Shown one piece after another: positions 28,016-38,852 of a stretch of 64,000 bases of DNA (position 1 is the stretch's first letter; each line of letters starts with the position of its first letter). The DNA is taken from assembly GCA_022710975.1 (NCBI GenBank), contig JAKLGA010000006.1, positions 328,878-392,877 of the forward strand. The letters run 5' to 3'. Both the position numbers and the translations under genes were made by a program. This DNA comes from Myxococcota bacterium. GTDB lineage: Bacteria; Myxococcota; B64-G9. The notes beneath the pieces are model-generated. The model was not told the DNA's origin and did no database searches. It saw nothing but the letters and a program-made list of their open reading frames with translations.

Positions 28016-30012
28016 AGGCTCACCCCCGCCAGGCGGAGCCCGTGCGAGACCAGGGCTCCGACCAGCAACGCATATACCATGACGAACGCCACGATGGCAG
28101 TGGCCGCGCGCGCCCCCCGCTCCTTGTACAGCACCAGCAGGGTGTTGACGCACGGCACCATGAGGGTCATCACCAGCAGGCAGACCAGGGCCTGAGCGCC
28201 CGTGTACAGCCCGGCGGACATCTGCTGGACCAGCAGCCCGGCGCCCGCCTCCCGCCGGATGATGGTCATCAGTAGCACGTCCGCGCTCTCGGGCGGCAGG
28301 CCGAGCCCCCACGCCAGGATCGGCTCCAGGGCGCGGTGCAGGCCGTCGAGCAGCCCGAGCTGGTCGAGCGCCCACATCGCCAGCGTGCCCAGCAGGAAGT
28401 ACGGGATGGCCTCCCGCAGGAACCAGGCCACCCGCCGGCCGGTCAGGGCGAGCAGGCTGCGCAGGCGCGGCAGCCGCAGCGGAGGCAGCTCGAGCACCAG
28501 GTCCTGCCGCCCGCCGGGCAGGAGCCGGTGGGCCGCCCAGCCCACCAGCCCGAACTGCAGCACCAGCAGCGCGACCAGCAGCACCCCCGCCAGGGCAGGC
28601 AGGCGGCCGAGCACCACCAGCATCACCCCCAGCAGCGGGGCGCAGGGGAAGGCCAGCGTCAGCAGCAGCGCGGCCAGCAACCGCTGCCTGCGGGTCTCGA
28701 GGATGCGGGTCGCCAGCACCGCCATGGTGACGCAGGAGAATCCCATGACCAGCGGCAGCACGGCCTTGCCGTTCAACCCGACCTTGCGCAGGCCCCGGTC
28801 GAACAGCAACGACATGCGGGCCACGTAGCCAGAGTCCTCGAGCAGGCCGAAGGCGAAGAAGAAGGTGGCCAGCACCGGCAGCACCAGCCCGAGCGGCAGG
28901 ACCAGCCCCACGCTCACCAGGCCGAACGGGCCGACCAGCAGCTCGCGCACGGATTCCCAGGGGATGCGCGCGGTCCAGCCCTGCAGGGCCGGCAACACCA
29001 GATCGCCGAACAGGCGGCCCTCCAGCAGATCGACCAGCACGCCCGCGCCGAACCAGCCCACGAAGGCGTACATGCAGGCCAGCACCAGGACGGCGATGGG
29101 CAGGCCCGTGCCCGGCCGGCGGGTCCAGGCCGCCAGGCGCCGCGCCCACGCCCCGCGGTTCGAAGGGCGCAGGGTGAAGGCCGCGGCGGCGATCCGCTCG
29201 GCCGCGGCCAGGCTGGCCTCTTGGGTCCACAGCTCCGCCGGGCGTCCGAGGGCACCCGCGGCGGAGCGGAGCGCGGCCTCCACCCGGGCGCACAGCTCGG
29301 CCTCGGCGTGGTCCTCGAGCACGTCGCGGGCGCCCTGGGCCCCGTGCAGCAGGAGGAACGCCAGCGCCGGGGCCGAGAAGGGGTGACCCGCCAGCAGCCC
29401 CTCGAGCCCCGAAAGCAGCCCGGCCAGGGGCGCCTCGGGCGACACCACCCCTTCGGCCAGCGGCCGGGCCTCTGGCAGGCGCCTGCGCAGCGCCGCCAGC
29501 CCGGACCCCTCGCTCGCGACCACCGGCACCACCGGCACGCCCAGGGCCGCCTCGAGCGACTGGGGGCGGAACTCGACGCCGCGGAAGGCGGCCTCGTCGG
29601 TCATGTTCAGCGCCACGACCAGGGGCACGCGGCAGGCGAAGAGCTCGCCCACCATTCCCAGGCCTCGGCGCGGGTTCTTGGCGTCCAGCACCCAGATCGC
29701 GGCCCCCACCCTGCGCCTGGCCAGCAGGTCCCGGACCACCATGGCGTCCTCGCCCCGGTCGAGCAGCGAGTAGCAGCCGGGCACGTCCAGGAGCGTGTCG
29801 TACCTGCCGGCGTCGAGCCGGCGGTGCCGGACCTCGACCCCGGTGGGCGGGTAGACCCGGCGCTGGTCGCGCCCCGCGCCGAGCCCCTCGAACAGCGTGC
29901 TCTTGCCGACCTTGAGCTGGCCGAGCAGCAGCACGGCGCCTGGGCCGAACGGCCGACCGGCCGGGCCGGAATCCTCATTTTCAGCAATAGAATCGGGAAG
30001 GTTCCGCCTCAT
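28012..30012 (-). CDS. feoB: FeoB ferrous iron transporter
   Basis: A 666-residue Fe2+ transporter. The N-terminal G-protein domain has G1 GQLKVGKS (31-38), G3 DVPGCYSL and G4 NMTD. A helical domain and the membrane domain with two Gate segments follow; ETRRQRLLAALLLTLAFPC and REAGAGLLVQQM are recognisable. The chosen ATG at 30012 has no Shine-Dalgarno, and a predicted -10 ends about 12 bases upstream, suggesting a leaderless or very short-leader message. The DtxR/FeoA gene follows in overlap. Slightly shorter than E. coli FeoB but complete. Confidence 0.9.
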   Translation of the reverse strand: MRRNLPDSIAENEDSGPAGRPFGPGAVLLLGQLKVGKSTLFEGLGAGRDQRRVYPPTGVEVRHRRLDAGRYDTLLDVPGCYSLLDRGEDAMVVRDLLARRRVGAAIWVLDAKNPRRGLGMVGELFACRVPLVVALNMTDEAAFRGVEFRPQSLEAALGVPVVPVVASEGSGLAALRRRLPEARPLAEGVVSPEAPLAGLLSGLEGLLAGHPFSAPALAFLLLHGAQGARDVLEDHAEAELCARVEAALRSAAGALGRPAELWTQEASLAAAERIAAAAFTLRPSNRGAWARRLAAWTRRPGTGLPIAVLVLACMYAFVGWFGAGVLVDLLEGRLFGDLVLPALQGWTARIPWESVRELLVGPFGLVSVGLVLPLGLVLPVLATFFFAFGLLEDSGYVARMSLLFDRGLRKVGLNGKAVLPLVMGFSCVTMAVLATRILETRRQRLLAALLLTLAFPCAPLLGVMLVVLGRLPALAGVLLVALLVLQFGLVGWAAHRLLPGGRQDLVLELPPLRLPRLRSLLALTGRRVAWFLREAIPYFLLGTLAMWALDQLGLLDGLHRALEPILAWGLGLPPESADVLLMTIIRREAGAGLLVQQMSAGLYTGAQALVCLLVMTLMVPCVNTLLVLYKERGARAATAIVAFVMVYALLVGALVSHGLRLAGVSL

Positions 30013-30023
30013 CGCCGGAGAGT

Positions 30024-30053
30024 GCTCTAGCCCCTGTGCGGGCCTCCTGTCAA
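30024..30053 (-). promoter_or_regulatory. Predicted feoB promoter
   Basis: On the minus strand a perfect TTGACA (30053-30048) lies 18 bases before TAGAGC (30029-30024). Transcription would begin only about five bases ahead of the feoB ATG. No obvious Fur or DtxR box was recognised. Confidence 0.45.
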
Positions 30054-30080
30054 GCGGGTCGTTCCGGCCGCGCGTCCGGG

Positions 30081-30110
30081 TTGACATTCCGCTGCATCGG
30101 CGCCTACATT
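30081..30110 (+). promoter_or_regulatory. Predicted panD promoter
   Basis: TTGACA (30081-30086) and TACATT (30105-30110) are 18 bases apart, facing away from the feoB promoter. This gives panD a leader of about 160 bases, in which I see no recognised riboswitch. Confidence 0.5.
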
Positions 30111-30277
30111 CCGTTCCAGGCCGGGCCCACAGAGGGGGCCACGGCCGGTGAACCATCGACGGCGTGGATGCAGGCCGTGCCTGGATCCCGATGGGACCAG
30201 GACCGGTGCCGACGAGCGCTCCTCCCGGATTCACTCCGCGGCGGCCTCATCCAAGCAGCGTCGAGGGAGGGCGTGCC

Positions 30278-30670
30278 ATGTTGCGCACCATGTTCAAGTC
30301 CAAGATCCACCGCGCGACCGTGACCGAGGCCAACGTCGACTACGAGGGCTCGGTCACCATCGATCAGGAGCTGATGGACGCGGCCGACATGCTGCCCAAC
30401 GAGGAGGTCCACATCTGGGACGTGGACAACGGCGCCCGCTTGACCACCTACATCCTGCCCGGCCGGCGCGGCAGCGGCACGATCTGCGTCAACGGCGCGG
30501 CCGCGCGCCTGGTGGAGCCCGGCCACCGGGTCATCCTGGCGACCTTCGCGCAGCTCGACGACGCCGAGGCGCGCGCCCACGCGCCCAGGGTCGTGCTGGT
30601 CGACGAGCGCAACCGCATCACCTGCCGGGATCACCGAGAGCGTCCCTTCCGCGTGGCGTCCGGCGGCTAG
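30278..30670 (+). CDS. panD: Aspartate 1-decarboxylase (PanD) precursor
   Basis: A 130-residue pyruvoyl enzyme that makes beta-alanine for pantothenate and CoA. Key residues fall at E. coli positions: K9 (KSKIH), the self-cleavage pair G24-S25 (YEGSVTID) and T57-Y58 (LTTYILPG). The start at 30278 has GAGGGAGG seven bases upstream and gives the normal N-terminus [13 protein letters not shown]. It is a single-gene transcript with its own promoter; no panB or panC nearby. The C-terminus is slightly basic but otherwise ordinary. Confidence 0.96.
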   Translation: MLRTMFKSKIHRATVTEANVDYEGSVTIDQELMDAADMLPNEEVHIWDVDNGARLTTYILPGRRGSGTICVNGAAARLVEPGHRVILATFAQLDDAEARAHAPRVVLVDERNRITCRDHRERPFRVASGG

Positions 30671-30731
30671 CGATTCGAGCCCGAATTCCTGGGCGAAGAA
30701 TCGCCTGTCCCGTGGCGCGCAGCGACACGGG
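30670..30731 (+). terminator. Two tandem hairpins after panD (possible terminator)
   Basis: GCGATTC (30670-30676) pairs with GAATCGC (30698-30704), with an inner GCCC/GGGC pair. CCCGTG (30709-30714) pairs with CACGGG (30726-30731). There is no U-tract, so factor-independent termination is uncertain. Confidence 0.35.
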
Positions 30732-30760
30732 GCTAGGCGGACCCCCGAACGTCCCGAAAC

Positions 30761-30791
30761 TTGTGCCGAACCGGTCGCGCGATGGTAAGAT
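30761..30791 (+). promoter_or_regulatory. Weak candidate promoter of the MacAB-like operon
   Basis: TTGTGC (30761-30766) and TAAGAT (30786-30791) are 19 bases apart, directly ahead of the adaptor gene. The spacing is slightly long and the -35 is poor. Confidence 0.3.
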
Positions 30792-30823
30792 GCCGCCGGC
30801 TCCGGTGAGCCTGGAGACGAGCA

Positions 30824-31993
30824 TTGTCCAAGGAGCGCGGCAAGGCCGAGCGCTGGTTCCGCGGGGTGGTCAAGGTCCTGCTGGTGGCCCTTTTGTGCCT
30901 GGGCACCTGGTGGTTCTGGCCCCAGACCGTGGTGGAGGTCAAGACCGTCTCGGTGCAGCGCGGCGCGGTCGAGCTGATCGTCCCCTCCGTCCAGGCCGGC
31001 ACGGTCAAGTCCGCCCGCCAGGTCGGCCTGCGGCCGGTGATCGCCGGCCGCGTCTCTCGCATCCACGTCAAGCGCGGCGACCGCGTCCAGGCCGGCGCGG
31101 CGCTCGTCGAGCTCGAGTCCGACTCCATGGACGCCCGGGTGCGGCTGGCGCGGGCCAACCTGCTGGTCGGGCAGAGCGCCCAGCGCGCGGCCGAGATTCG
31201 CCGGGACGCCGCGCGCAAGCTCCTGGAGCGAAACCGCAAGCTGGCCGAGAAGGGCATGCTGGCCGAGGGCGGCCTGGAGCGCTTCGAGACCGAGTTCCAG
31301 GCGTCCGAGGAGGCGGTGGCCTCGACCGAGGCCAACCTCGTCCAGCTGCGGGCGGCGCTCGACGTGGCCCAGTCCGCGCTCGACGAGACCCGCCTGCGCG
31401 CGCCCTTCGGCGGGCTGGTGGCCGAGGTGCACGCGGAGCTGGGCGACGCCGCCAACCCGGCCACGCCGCTGCTCGAGCTGGTGGATGACAGCGCGTTGCG
31501 GGTGGAGGCCAGCATCGACGAGGCCGACGTGGGCAAGCTGGCGCTGGGCCAGCCGGTGCGGGTGGTGACCGACGCCTTCCCCGGGGAGCCCTTCCAGGGC
31601 AAGCTGGTCTACATCTCGCCGCTGGTGCTGCGCGACCTCCGCCAGAACCGCCAGCTCACCGTGGAGGTGGAGCTGGACGCGACCGCGGCGCGGCTCAAGG
31701 TGGGCATGTCCGCGGACCTCGAGATCATCGTGGAGCGGCGCGACGAGGTGCTGTACGTCCACACCAGCGCGGTCATGCGGCTGGGCGAGGCCCAGCGGGT
31801 GTACGCCGTGCGCGGCGGCCGCGCGCGCCTGGTGACCTTCACCGCCGGGGTGGGCAACTGGGAGCGCACCGAGGTGCAGTCGGGCCTGCAGGAGGGCGAG
31901 CGGGTGGTGATCAACCTCGAGGCGCCCGGCCTGGCCGACGGCGTGCGAGTGCGGCTGGCCGGCGCCCTGGGGGCAGCCGAGGCCGCCTACTAG
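30824..31993 (+). CDS. MacA/HlyD-type periplasmic adaptor protein
   Basis: A 389-residue membrane-fusion protein. One N-terminal membrane helix (about 14-33) precedes a barrel-sandwich (lipoyl-like) half ([17 protein letters not shown]), an alpha-helical hairpin (about 100-185), the second lipoyl half ([18 protein letters not shown]) and beta-barrel domains. It would link an inner-membrane ABC transporter to an outer-membrane exit. The start is a TTG at 30824 with GGAG upstream. The ATPase and permease follow at 14 and 8 bases, forming a three-gene operon. No outer-membrane TolC-type gene is near. Confidence 0.88.
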   Translation: MSKERGKAERWFRGVVKVLLVALLCLGTWWFWPQTVVEVKTVSVQRGAVELIVPSVQAGTVKSARQVGLRPVIAGRVSRIHVKRGDRVQAGAALVELESDSMDARVRLARANLLVGQSAQRAAEIRRDAARKLLERNRKLAEKGMLAEGGLERFETEFQASEEAVASTEANLVQLRAALDVAQSALDETRLRAPFGGLVAEVHAELGDAANPATPLLELVDDSALRVEASIDEADVGKLALGQPVRVVTDAFPGEPFQGKLVYISPLVLRDLRQNRQLTVEVELDATAARLKVGMSADLEIIVERRDEVLYVHTSAVMRLGEAQRVYAVRGGRARLVTFTAGVGNWERTEVQSGLQEGERVVINLEAPGLADGVRVRLAGALGAAEAAY

Positions 31994-32007
31994 ACGCGGG
32001 AGCAGCG

Positions 32008-32685
<678 letters not shown>

Positions 32686-32693
32686 GGCGCGCC

Positions 32694-33896
<1,203 letters not shown>

Positions 33897-33921
33897 AGTC
33901 CAACGCAGCAGGAGGTGCCCG

Positions 33922-34329
33922 ATGATGGACCGCAGATCGTTCTTCGCCCGTCTGGTCGCCGCCGCCGGCGGCGCCGCCCTGGCCTGGCTGGCGCTGCCCG
34001 GCAAGGCCTGGGCCAAGAAGATGGCCTTCGGCCTGGACAAGGCCGAGGCGCTCAAGAAGGTCGGAGGCCAGGCGCTGATCAAGCTCAAGGACAAGGAGAT
34101 CCTGTTCGTGCGGGACGGCGAGGCCAGCGTGCGCGCCCTCGACCCCCTGTGCCCCCACGAGAAGTGCAAGGTCACCTACGACGACGCCTCCAAGAAGGTG
34201 GTGTGCCCCTGCCACAAGTCGAGCTTCGAGCTGGCCACGGGCAAGGTGCTGTCCGGCCCCTCGCCCAGGGGGCTGACCACCTATCCGGCCGAGCTGTCCG
34301 GCGAGAAGGTCATCGTCAGCCTGGAGTGA
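33922..34329 (+). CDS. Tat-exported Rieske [2Fe-2S] protein
   Basis: A 135-residue protein. A Tat-type signal (DRRSFFARL then hydrophobic, about 1-31) precedes a Rieske fold. The cluster ligands are C77 and H79 (LCPHEKC) and C95 and H98 (CPCHKSSF); C82 and C97 can form the disulfide that raises potential. Length suits the soluble part of a bc1-type or arsenite-oxidase-type Rieske subunit, but no cytochrome b gene is adjacent. AGGAGG precedes the ATG pair at 33922. A DUF2231 membrane protein follows nine bases later and may be its partner. Confidence 0.9.
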   Translation: MMDRRSFFARLVAAAGGAALAWLALPGKAWAKKMAFGLDKAEALKKVGGQALIKLKDKEILFVRDGEASVRALDPLCPHEKCKVTYDDASKKVVCPCHKSSFELATGKVLSGPSPRGLTTYPAELSGEKVIVSLE

Positions 34330-34337
34330 GGTCCCCC

Positions 34338-34958
34338 ATGACGCGCACCCACCTGCCTGGCGCCTGGGCCCTGGCGCTGGCCCTCGCGGCGTGCCTGCTG
34401 GCCTCCGCGCGGGCCGCCGAGCCCTCCGCCGCGGACGGCCCGGCGGGCGCTCCGGTCGAGGAGGTCGAGGACGTGGAGGTCGTCGCGGCCGGGGCCCCCG
34501 CGCCCGCCGCCCCTGCCGAGTTCGGGCTGGCGCAGGTGGCCGGCCGGTTGCACCCGGCCCTGGTCCACCTGCCGATCGCCTGGCTGCTGCTGTGGCTGCT
34601 GCTCGATGGGCTGGCCCTCGGCCTGGGGCGCGAGGGGCTGCGCCCCTGCGGCCTGATCGTGGGCTGCCTGGCCGGGCTGGCCTGCGTCCCGGCGGCCCTG
34701 AGCGGCTGGCTGCGCAGCGTGGAGCTCCTGGCCGCGGGCGCCTCCCCCGCCGTGCTGCCCACCCACCGGGCGCTGATGTGGACCACGACCGGCCTGACGC
34801 TCGCGCTGGCGCTCACGCGTTTCGGCTTCCGCCGCGGTTTCCCGCGCGGCCTGCGCTGGCCCTTCCTCCTGGCGCTGGCGGGGGCGGTGGGGCTGATGGG
34901 CTACGCCGCCCACCTGGGCGGCAAGATGGTGTTCGGCGCGGACTTCCTGCCGTTCTGA
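34338..34958 (+). CDS. DUF2231-type membrane protein
   Basis: A 206-residue protein with a signal-like N-terminus, an acidic/Ala-Pro linker and four membrane helices. The first helix begins with the DUF2231 motif RLHPALVHLPIAWLLL; later His and Thr residues (PTHRALMWTTTGL, GYAAHLGGKMV) might bind haem or quinone. DUF2231 proteins often sit with redox proteins such as Rieske or cytochrome c, as here. Function unproven. GGAGTGAGG at the end of the Rieske gene serves as ribosome site. Confidence 0.78.
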   Translation: MTRTHLPGAWALALALAACLLASARAAEPSAADGPAGAPVEEVEDVEVVAAGAPAPAAPAEFGLAQVAGRLHPALVHLPIAWLLLWLLLDGLALGLGREGLRPCGLIVGCLAGLACVPAALSGWLRSVELLAAGASPAVLPTHRALMWTTTGLTLALALTRFGFRRGFPRGLRWPFLLALAGAVGLMGYAAHLGGKMVFGADFLPF

Positions 34959-34974
34959 GCCGGGACTCGGCTCA
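34956..34974. repeat. Inverted repeat spanning two convergent stop codons
   Basis: TGAGCCG and CGGCTCA flank a five-base loop, so each gene's TGA stop lies in the stem. There is no U-tract; it may be a weak bidirectional terminator. Confidence 0.4.
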
Positions 34975-35280
34975 GCTCTTCGAGGCCTCTTCGTCCTTCT
35001 TGGGCGGATCGGCGGGCTTCTTCGGATCCTCGGGCTTCTTGGCAGGGTCTTCGGGCTTGGCCGAGGCGTCCCCGGGGCCGAACTGGAACCCGTTGTGCAC
35101 CTCTTCCTGGGGCGAGCGGCCCACGTGGGCCGCGCCGGGCTTGCCGGTGGGCGTGAAGAAGCCCTCTTCCTTCTGGGTGTAGTCGAGCACGGGCGGCTTC
35201 TGCTTGTTGCAGGCCCCCAGAGAGGCCACCGCCAGCACGCCGAAAAGGACGACCGCCAGCCACAGGATCCGCGCGCGCAT
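34972..35280 (-). CDS. Small predicted lipoprotein with Lys/Pro/Asp/Glu-rich tail
   Basis: A 102-residue protein with a signal peptide ending in the lipobox LGAC. The mature part is short; its C-terminal third is a low-complexity run of Lys, Pro, Asp and Glu (PAKKPEDPKKPADPPKK), likely extended and unstructured. GGAGGTGGAGG precedes the ATG at 35280, and a promoter with a perfect TTGACA lies upstream. It may be an envelope spacer; no family recognised. Confidence 0.7.
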   Translation of the reverse strand: MRARILWLAVVLFGVLAVASLGACNKQKPPVLDYTQKEEGFFTPTGKPGAAHVGRSPQEEVHNGFQFGPGDASAKPEDPAKKPEDPKKPADPPKKDEEASKS

Positions 35281-35307
35281 CTCCTCCACCTCCGTGAATC
35301 GTTCGAA

Positions 35308-35336
35308 GGCATAGTACACACCCGCGGACTTGTCAA
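35308..35336 (-). promoter_or_regulatory. Predicted promoter of the small lipoprotein gene
   Basis: On the minus strand TTGACA (35336-35331) and TATGCC (35313-35308) are 17 bases apart. Confidence 0.5.
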
Positions 35337-35432
35337 ACGATTTCAAAGAGAAAGACTGGCGCGGGCCGGCTTGCCTGCGCGCCGGGGCGCGTGCTAGCGT
35401 CGAGCATCCATCGAACCGGGAGGCGAACGAGG

Positions 35433-38201
35433 ATGAGAAAGCTGCTCGCGATCGGCGTGGCGGGTGTGCTGCTCGGCCTGTGCATGGCGGCGTGCGACGG
35501 AGGAGGCGCCTCCTACCTCCCCTGCGTGGCCGACGCCGACTGCCCTGCGACCCAGGCGTGCCTGGCCAGCGAGTGCCACGACACGCTCGCCTGCACGCAG
35601 GACAGCGAGTGCTCCGTGGACGGCCGCGTGTGCCTGGCGGGCTACTGCAAGACCGCCGAGTGCACCCAGGACGCCGACTGCCTGGCGGGCTCCTGGTGCG
35701 TCTCGCACCAGTGCACCGACCAGCCGCAGTGCGACTGCACCCAGGACGCCGACTGCGAGGCGGACGAGGTGTGCGAGAACGGTTGTCTGTGCCGCCCGCG
35801 GCCCTGCAACTGCGCGACCGACGCAGACTGCCTGCCCTCGGAGATGTGCGAGGAGAGCTGCCGCTGCGTCACCCGCCCTCCCCGGCCCTGCGCCCAGGAC
35901 GCCGAGTGCCTGGCGGGCGAGCTGTGCCTGGATTCGCTCTGCCAGGCGGCCCCCGCCTGCGCGGTCGATCCGGACTGTCCGGCCGGCACGGTGTGCGAGG
36001 GCGGGGGCTGCGTGCGCCCCTGCGCGCTGGACGGGGACTGCGAGGCCATGCACACCTGCCAGGACGGCCACTGCTTCCAGCAGTGCCTGACGGACGCCAC
36101 CTGCCAGGGGGCGGGCCTCATCTGCGAGGACTCCATCTGCGTCCCGGCCCATTGCAGCCAGGACGCCGACTGCCCCGGCGCGAACGTGCGCTGCCAGGCC
36201 GGGCGCTGCGAGACCTACACGACCTGCAGCGTGGACGCCGACTGCCCCGACCCGATCTACGAGTGCCTGGAGCAGATCTGCGAGGAGCGCCAGGCCTGCG
36301 CCATCGACGACAACTGCCCGGCCGACCAGGTGTGCTTCGAGAGCCACTGCTACCCCGTGCCCACCTGCCAGGCCGAGGCCGACTGCGGCGCGGAGCAGGA
36401 CTGCATCGGCGGGCGCTGCCTGCCGCACGTGTGCCGCGGCCCGGCCGACTGCCCCGCGGAGCAGATCTGCCTGGCCGGCGAGTGCACCCCGGCCGGCAAC
36501 CCGGCCCTGGTCTACGAGGTGATCATCCTGACCCCGGGCGGGCCGATCGCCCCGGGCCAGACGCTCCAGCTCGAGGCCCTGGCGCTGACCCAGGCCGGCC
36601 AGGAGGTGCCCGGGCTGACCTTCACCTGGGAGTCCTCCCACCCGGCCCGCGCGTCGGTGGACGCGGCCGGCTTGCTGACGGGCGAGGCCGAGGCCGGGGA
36701 CGCGGCCGTGACCGCCGCGGCCGTGGGCTCGGCCCAGGTGAGCGATCCGGTGGTGTTCAGCAACGTCGGGGCGCAGCCCGCGGACACCCTGCGGGTGACC
36801 GTGGTGTCGGCCATCGATCGCTCGCCCGTGGCGGCCACGCTGGTGATGCGGGACGGGACGGGCACGGAGTACACCACCTCGTCCGCGGCGGACGGCGTGG
36901 CGACCTTCGCGGTCCCGGCCGGGCCGGTGGACGTGCACGTGTTCTCCGCCGAGCACGACTACCTGTCGATCGTCGGCACGACCTCGCGCGATCTGCTGGC
37001 GCCGCTCGCGCCCCGTTCGCTGCGCACCAGCGCCGGCGGCTTCGTGGGGCAGATGACCTACCAGGGCGACGAGAGCCTGTCGCTCGGCCTGGCCGGCACC
37101 AGCATCGCCGGGAACCTGGTCGACCTCGGCTTCGCCGAGCTGCTCGGGCAGGTCTTCAACGTGACCGTCAGCTTCGGCGCCCAGTCCGTGACCCTGCCGC
37201 TGCCGGCCCAGCTCACGCTGATGTACAGCTACAACGGCATGCCGATCCCCATCAAGGACACCTACTACGTGCTGGGCCAGCCGGGGCTGCGCACGGCCTG
37301 GGCCCTGGGGGGCCGGATCGACGGCGGGGTGCTGTTCGATCTCCTGGGCGGGAGCGGCTCGATCGAGGCGGTGCTGATCGAGCTGCTGCCCTACTTCTCG
37401 CTGCTCGACCACGGCGTCCGCCCGACGGTGGACGTGTTCGCCATGCCGCTGGTGGCCGACGCGGACGACATCGACGGCGACGGCGACACGGGCGAGCAGC
37501 GCCCCGACTGGGCCCAGTTCACCGATCTGGACCTGGCCCCGGCGCAGCCCCAGTCCCTGGCCGTGCAGGTGAACGCGCCCGCCCTGCCCACGCTCGGCGG
37601 CGCGCAGGTGCGCACCGCGGTGATCCTGGCGGGCTCGCTGACCGCCCTCGGCTTCACCCCGCTGGGCATGACCTCGGCCCAGAGCGACAACGGCGAGCTC
37701 GCGCCGGTGGTGATGAAGCTGGCGCCTCCGTACGGCGGCCTGGAGCAGGGTACCTACGCCACGCTGGTGCTGGGCTTCCCGCCTGGCACCCAGCAGGAGC
37801 TGCCCACCAGCGTGGCCGGGGTGATGCGCACGGGCGCGGACCTGCCGACCCAGGTCGACTTCGCGACTGGCTTCCTGCCCTTCCCCGAGGACGCGCACTG
37901 GGACGCCGCGCTCCGCAGCCTGGTGTCCGCGGGCGTCGCCGGCGCGGGGCTCTACCGCGCGACCTTCAGCACCGACGCCGGCGCGTGGATGGTGTACATG
38001 CCCGCCAGCGGCGCGGTGGCGCTCGAGCTGCCGGAGCCGCCCGCCGGGCTGGACGATCTGGCGAGCGGCGCCAGGGTGACGCTCGACCCGATGGCGCTCG
38101 GCGCCGGGCTCGACTTCGAGGGGTTGGTGGGGTTCGACGGGGACGACCTGGATCAGCTCAACCGGCTGGCGGTGGCCTTCACCACCTTCACCCTGCCCTA
38201 G
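35433..38201 (+). CDS. Large Cys-rich modular surface lipoprotein with Big2-like domain
   Basis: A 922-residue predicted lipoprotein (signal ending near CMAAC). Residues about 27-355 form a chain of about fifteen or more short Cys modules, each near 17-25 residues with the pattern C-x-x-D-A-D-C, likely disulfide-bonded. An Ig-like Big2-type domain follows (LTPGGPIAPGQTLQLEALAL, with TWESSHPARASVD), then a carboxypeptidase-regulatory-like beta domain, and a long beta-rich C-terminal region of unknown type. It is probably displayed on the cell surface for adhesion or binding. The ATG at 35433 is favoured for the signal peptide and nearby GGGAGG. Its stop shares CTAG with the convergent PilZ-like gene. 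Confidence 0.82.
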   Translation: MRKLLAIGVAGVLLGLCMAACDGGGASYLPCVADADCPATQACLASECHDTLACTQDSECSVDGRVCLAGYCKTAECTQDADCLAGSWCVSHQCTDQPQCDCTQDADCEADEVCENGCLCRPRPCNCATDADCLPSEMCEESCRCVTRPPRPCAQDAECLAGELCLDSLCQAAPACAVDPDCPAGTVCEGGGCVRPCALDGDCEAMHTCQDGHCFQQCLTDATCQGAGLICEDSICVPAHCSQDADCPGANVRCQAGRCETYTTCSVDADCPDPIYECLEQICEERQACAIDDNCPADQVCFESHCYPVPTCQAEADCGAEQDCIGGRCLPHVCRGPADCPAEQICLAGECTPAGNPALVYEVIILTPGGPIAPGQTLQLEALALTQAGQEVPGLTFTWESSHPARASVDAAGLLTGEAEAGDAAVTAAAVGSAQVSDPVVFSNVGAQPADTLRVTVVSAIDRSPVAATLVMRDGTGTEYTTSSAADGVATFAVPAGPVDVHVFSAEHDYLSIVGTTSRDLLAPLAPRSLRTSAGGFVGQMTYQGDESLSLGLAGTSIAGNLVDLGFAELLGQVFNVTVSFGAQSVTLPLPAQLTLMYSYNGMPIPIKDTYYVLGQPGLRTAWALGGRIDGGVLFDLLGGSGSIEAVLIELLPYFSLLDHGVRPTVDVFAMPLVADADDIDGDGDTGEQRPDWAQFTDLDLAPAQPQSLAVQVNAPALPTLGGAQVRTAVILAGSLTALGFTPLGMTSAQSDNGELAPVVMKLAPPYGGLEQGTYATLVLGFPPGTQQELPTSVAGVMRTGADLPTQVDFATGFLPFPEDAHWDAALRSLVSAGVAGAGLYRATFSTDAGAWMVYMPASGAVALELPEPPAGLDDLASGARVTLDPMALGAGLDFEGLVGFDGDDLDQLNRLAVAFTTFTLP
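35505..36500 (+). repeat. Cys-module repeat region within the 922-residue lipoprotein
   Basis: Degenerate coding repeats around GACGCCGACTGC recur across this stretch, each encoding a DADC-like core with flanking cysteines. The repeats keep alternative frames on both strands open. Confidence 0.6.
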
Positions 38202-38590
38202 CCCGCCGCGGCCACCTGGTGCGCGCGCTGCATCATGTCGAGCCAGCGCGCGATCAGCCGCTCGGTCTCGAAGGGGATGTCGTCGCTGAAGGCGGCCAGC
38301 ACGCCCACGTGTCCGCGCGCCGGCAGCAGCCGCTGGACCGTGGCCAGGGTCTCCACCTCCACGCCCAGGCCGACCAGCGGCAGGCGCACCCGCAGGACCT
38401 GGCCGACCAGGGGCCAGTCGGTGGTCTCGAAGTAGAAGCCCTGGATGCCGAGCTGGGCGTAGTGCTCCACGAACGCCCCGTCGCGCCCGCGGATGGCGAC
38501 CGGGATCGGGAACCGCTGAGGTTCGCCTTCCAGCGCGGCCTTCTCCTGTGCGCGTCTCATGGCCTGCCTCGCTCTGGTGGTGTGGAACAT
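38198..38590 (-). CDS. PilZ-like domain protein
   Basis: A 130-residue cytoplasmic protein. It has the beta-barrel-like pattern of the myxobacterial PilZ-related family: PIPVAIRGRD, IQGFYFETTDWPLVGQVLRV, then a hydrophobic strand and a C-terminal helix. A clear RxxxR...DxSxxG c-di-GMP motif is not visible, so binding may be lost. GGGAGGCGG precedes the ATG at 38590. Convergent with the large lipoprotein gene. Family call is tentative. Confidence 0.5.
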   Translation of the reverse strand: MFHTTRARQAMRRAQEKAALEGEPQRFPIPVAIRGRDGAFVEHYAQLGIQGFYFETTDWPLVGQVLRVRLPLVGLGVEVETLATVQRLLPARGHVGVLAAFSDDIPFETERLIARWLDMMQRAHQVAAAG

Positions 38591-38852
38591 TTCCGCCTCC
38601 CTTCCCGGCCCGCGTCGTGTGTGCTCCGTGCGGGCCCGCCGTCGACCTTCGTGCTGGCAAAGGAGCAAGGCGCGTGCCAGGCGCCCCGGGCCAGCTCGGC
38701 CCGGGCGCGCGCGCCCCAAAACGTCGGTCCGGACGCGTGATTCGCGACCTGTGAGGGAGCGCACACCCGCGCGATCCGGGGGCCCGCGGGTCACAGGGCT
38801 GACATCCGTGGCAGGGCGCACACCCGTCTGCGCAGGCCGCGTGTGCGCGGGA
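38591..38852. other. Intergenic region without recognised gene
   Basis: GC-rich, no supported ORF or promoter. GCGCACACCCG occurs twice (around 38759 and 38816), a short direct repeat of unknown meaning. Confidence 0.4.

Noticed and set aside
35505..36500. Regular spacing of repeats considered as a CRISPR array
   Set aside because: The repeats are degenerate, have no unique spacers and lie within a coding frame as Cys modules.
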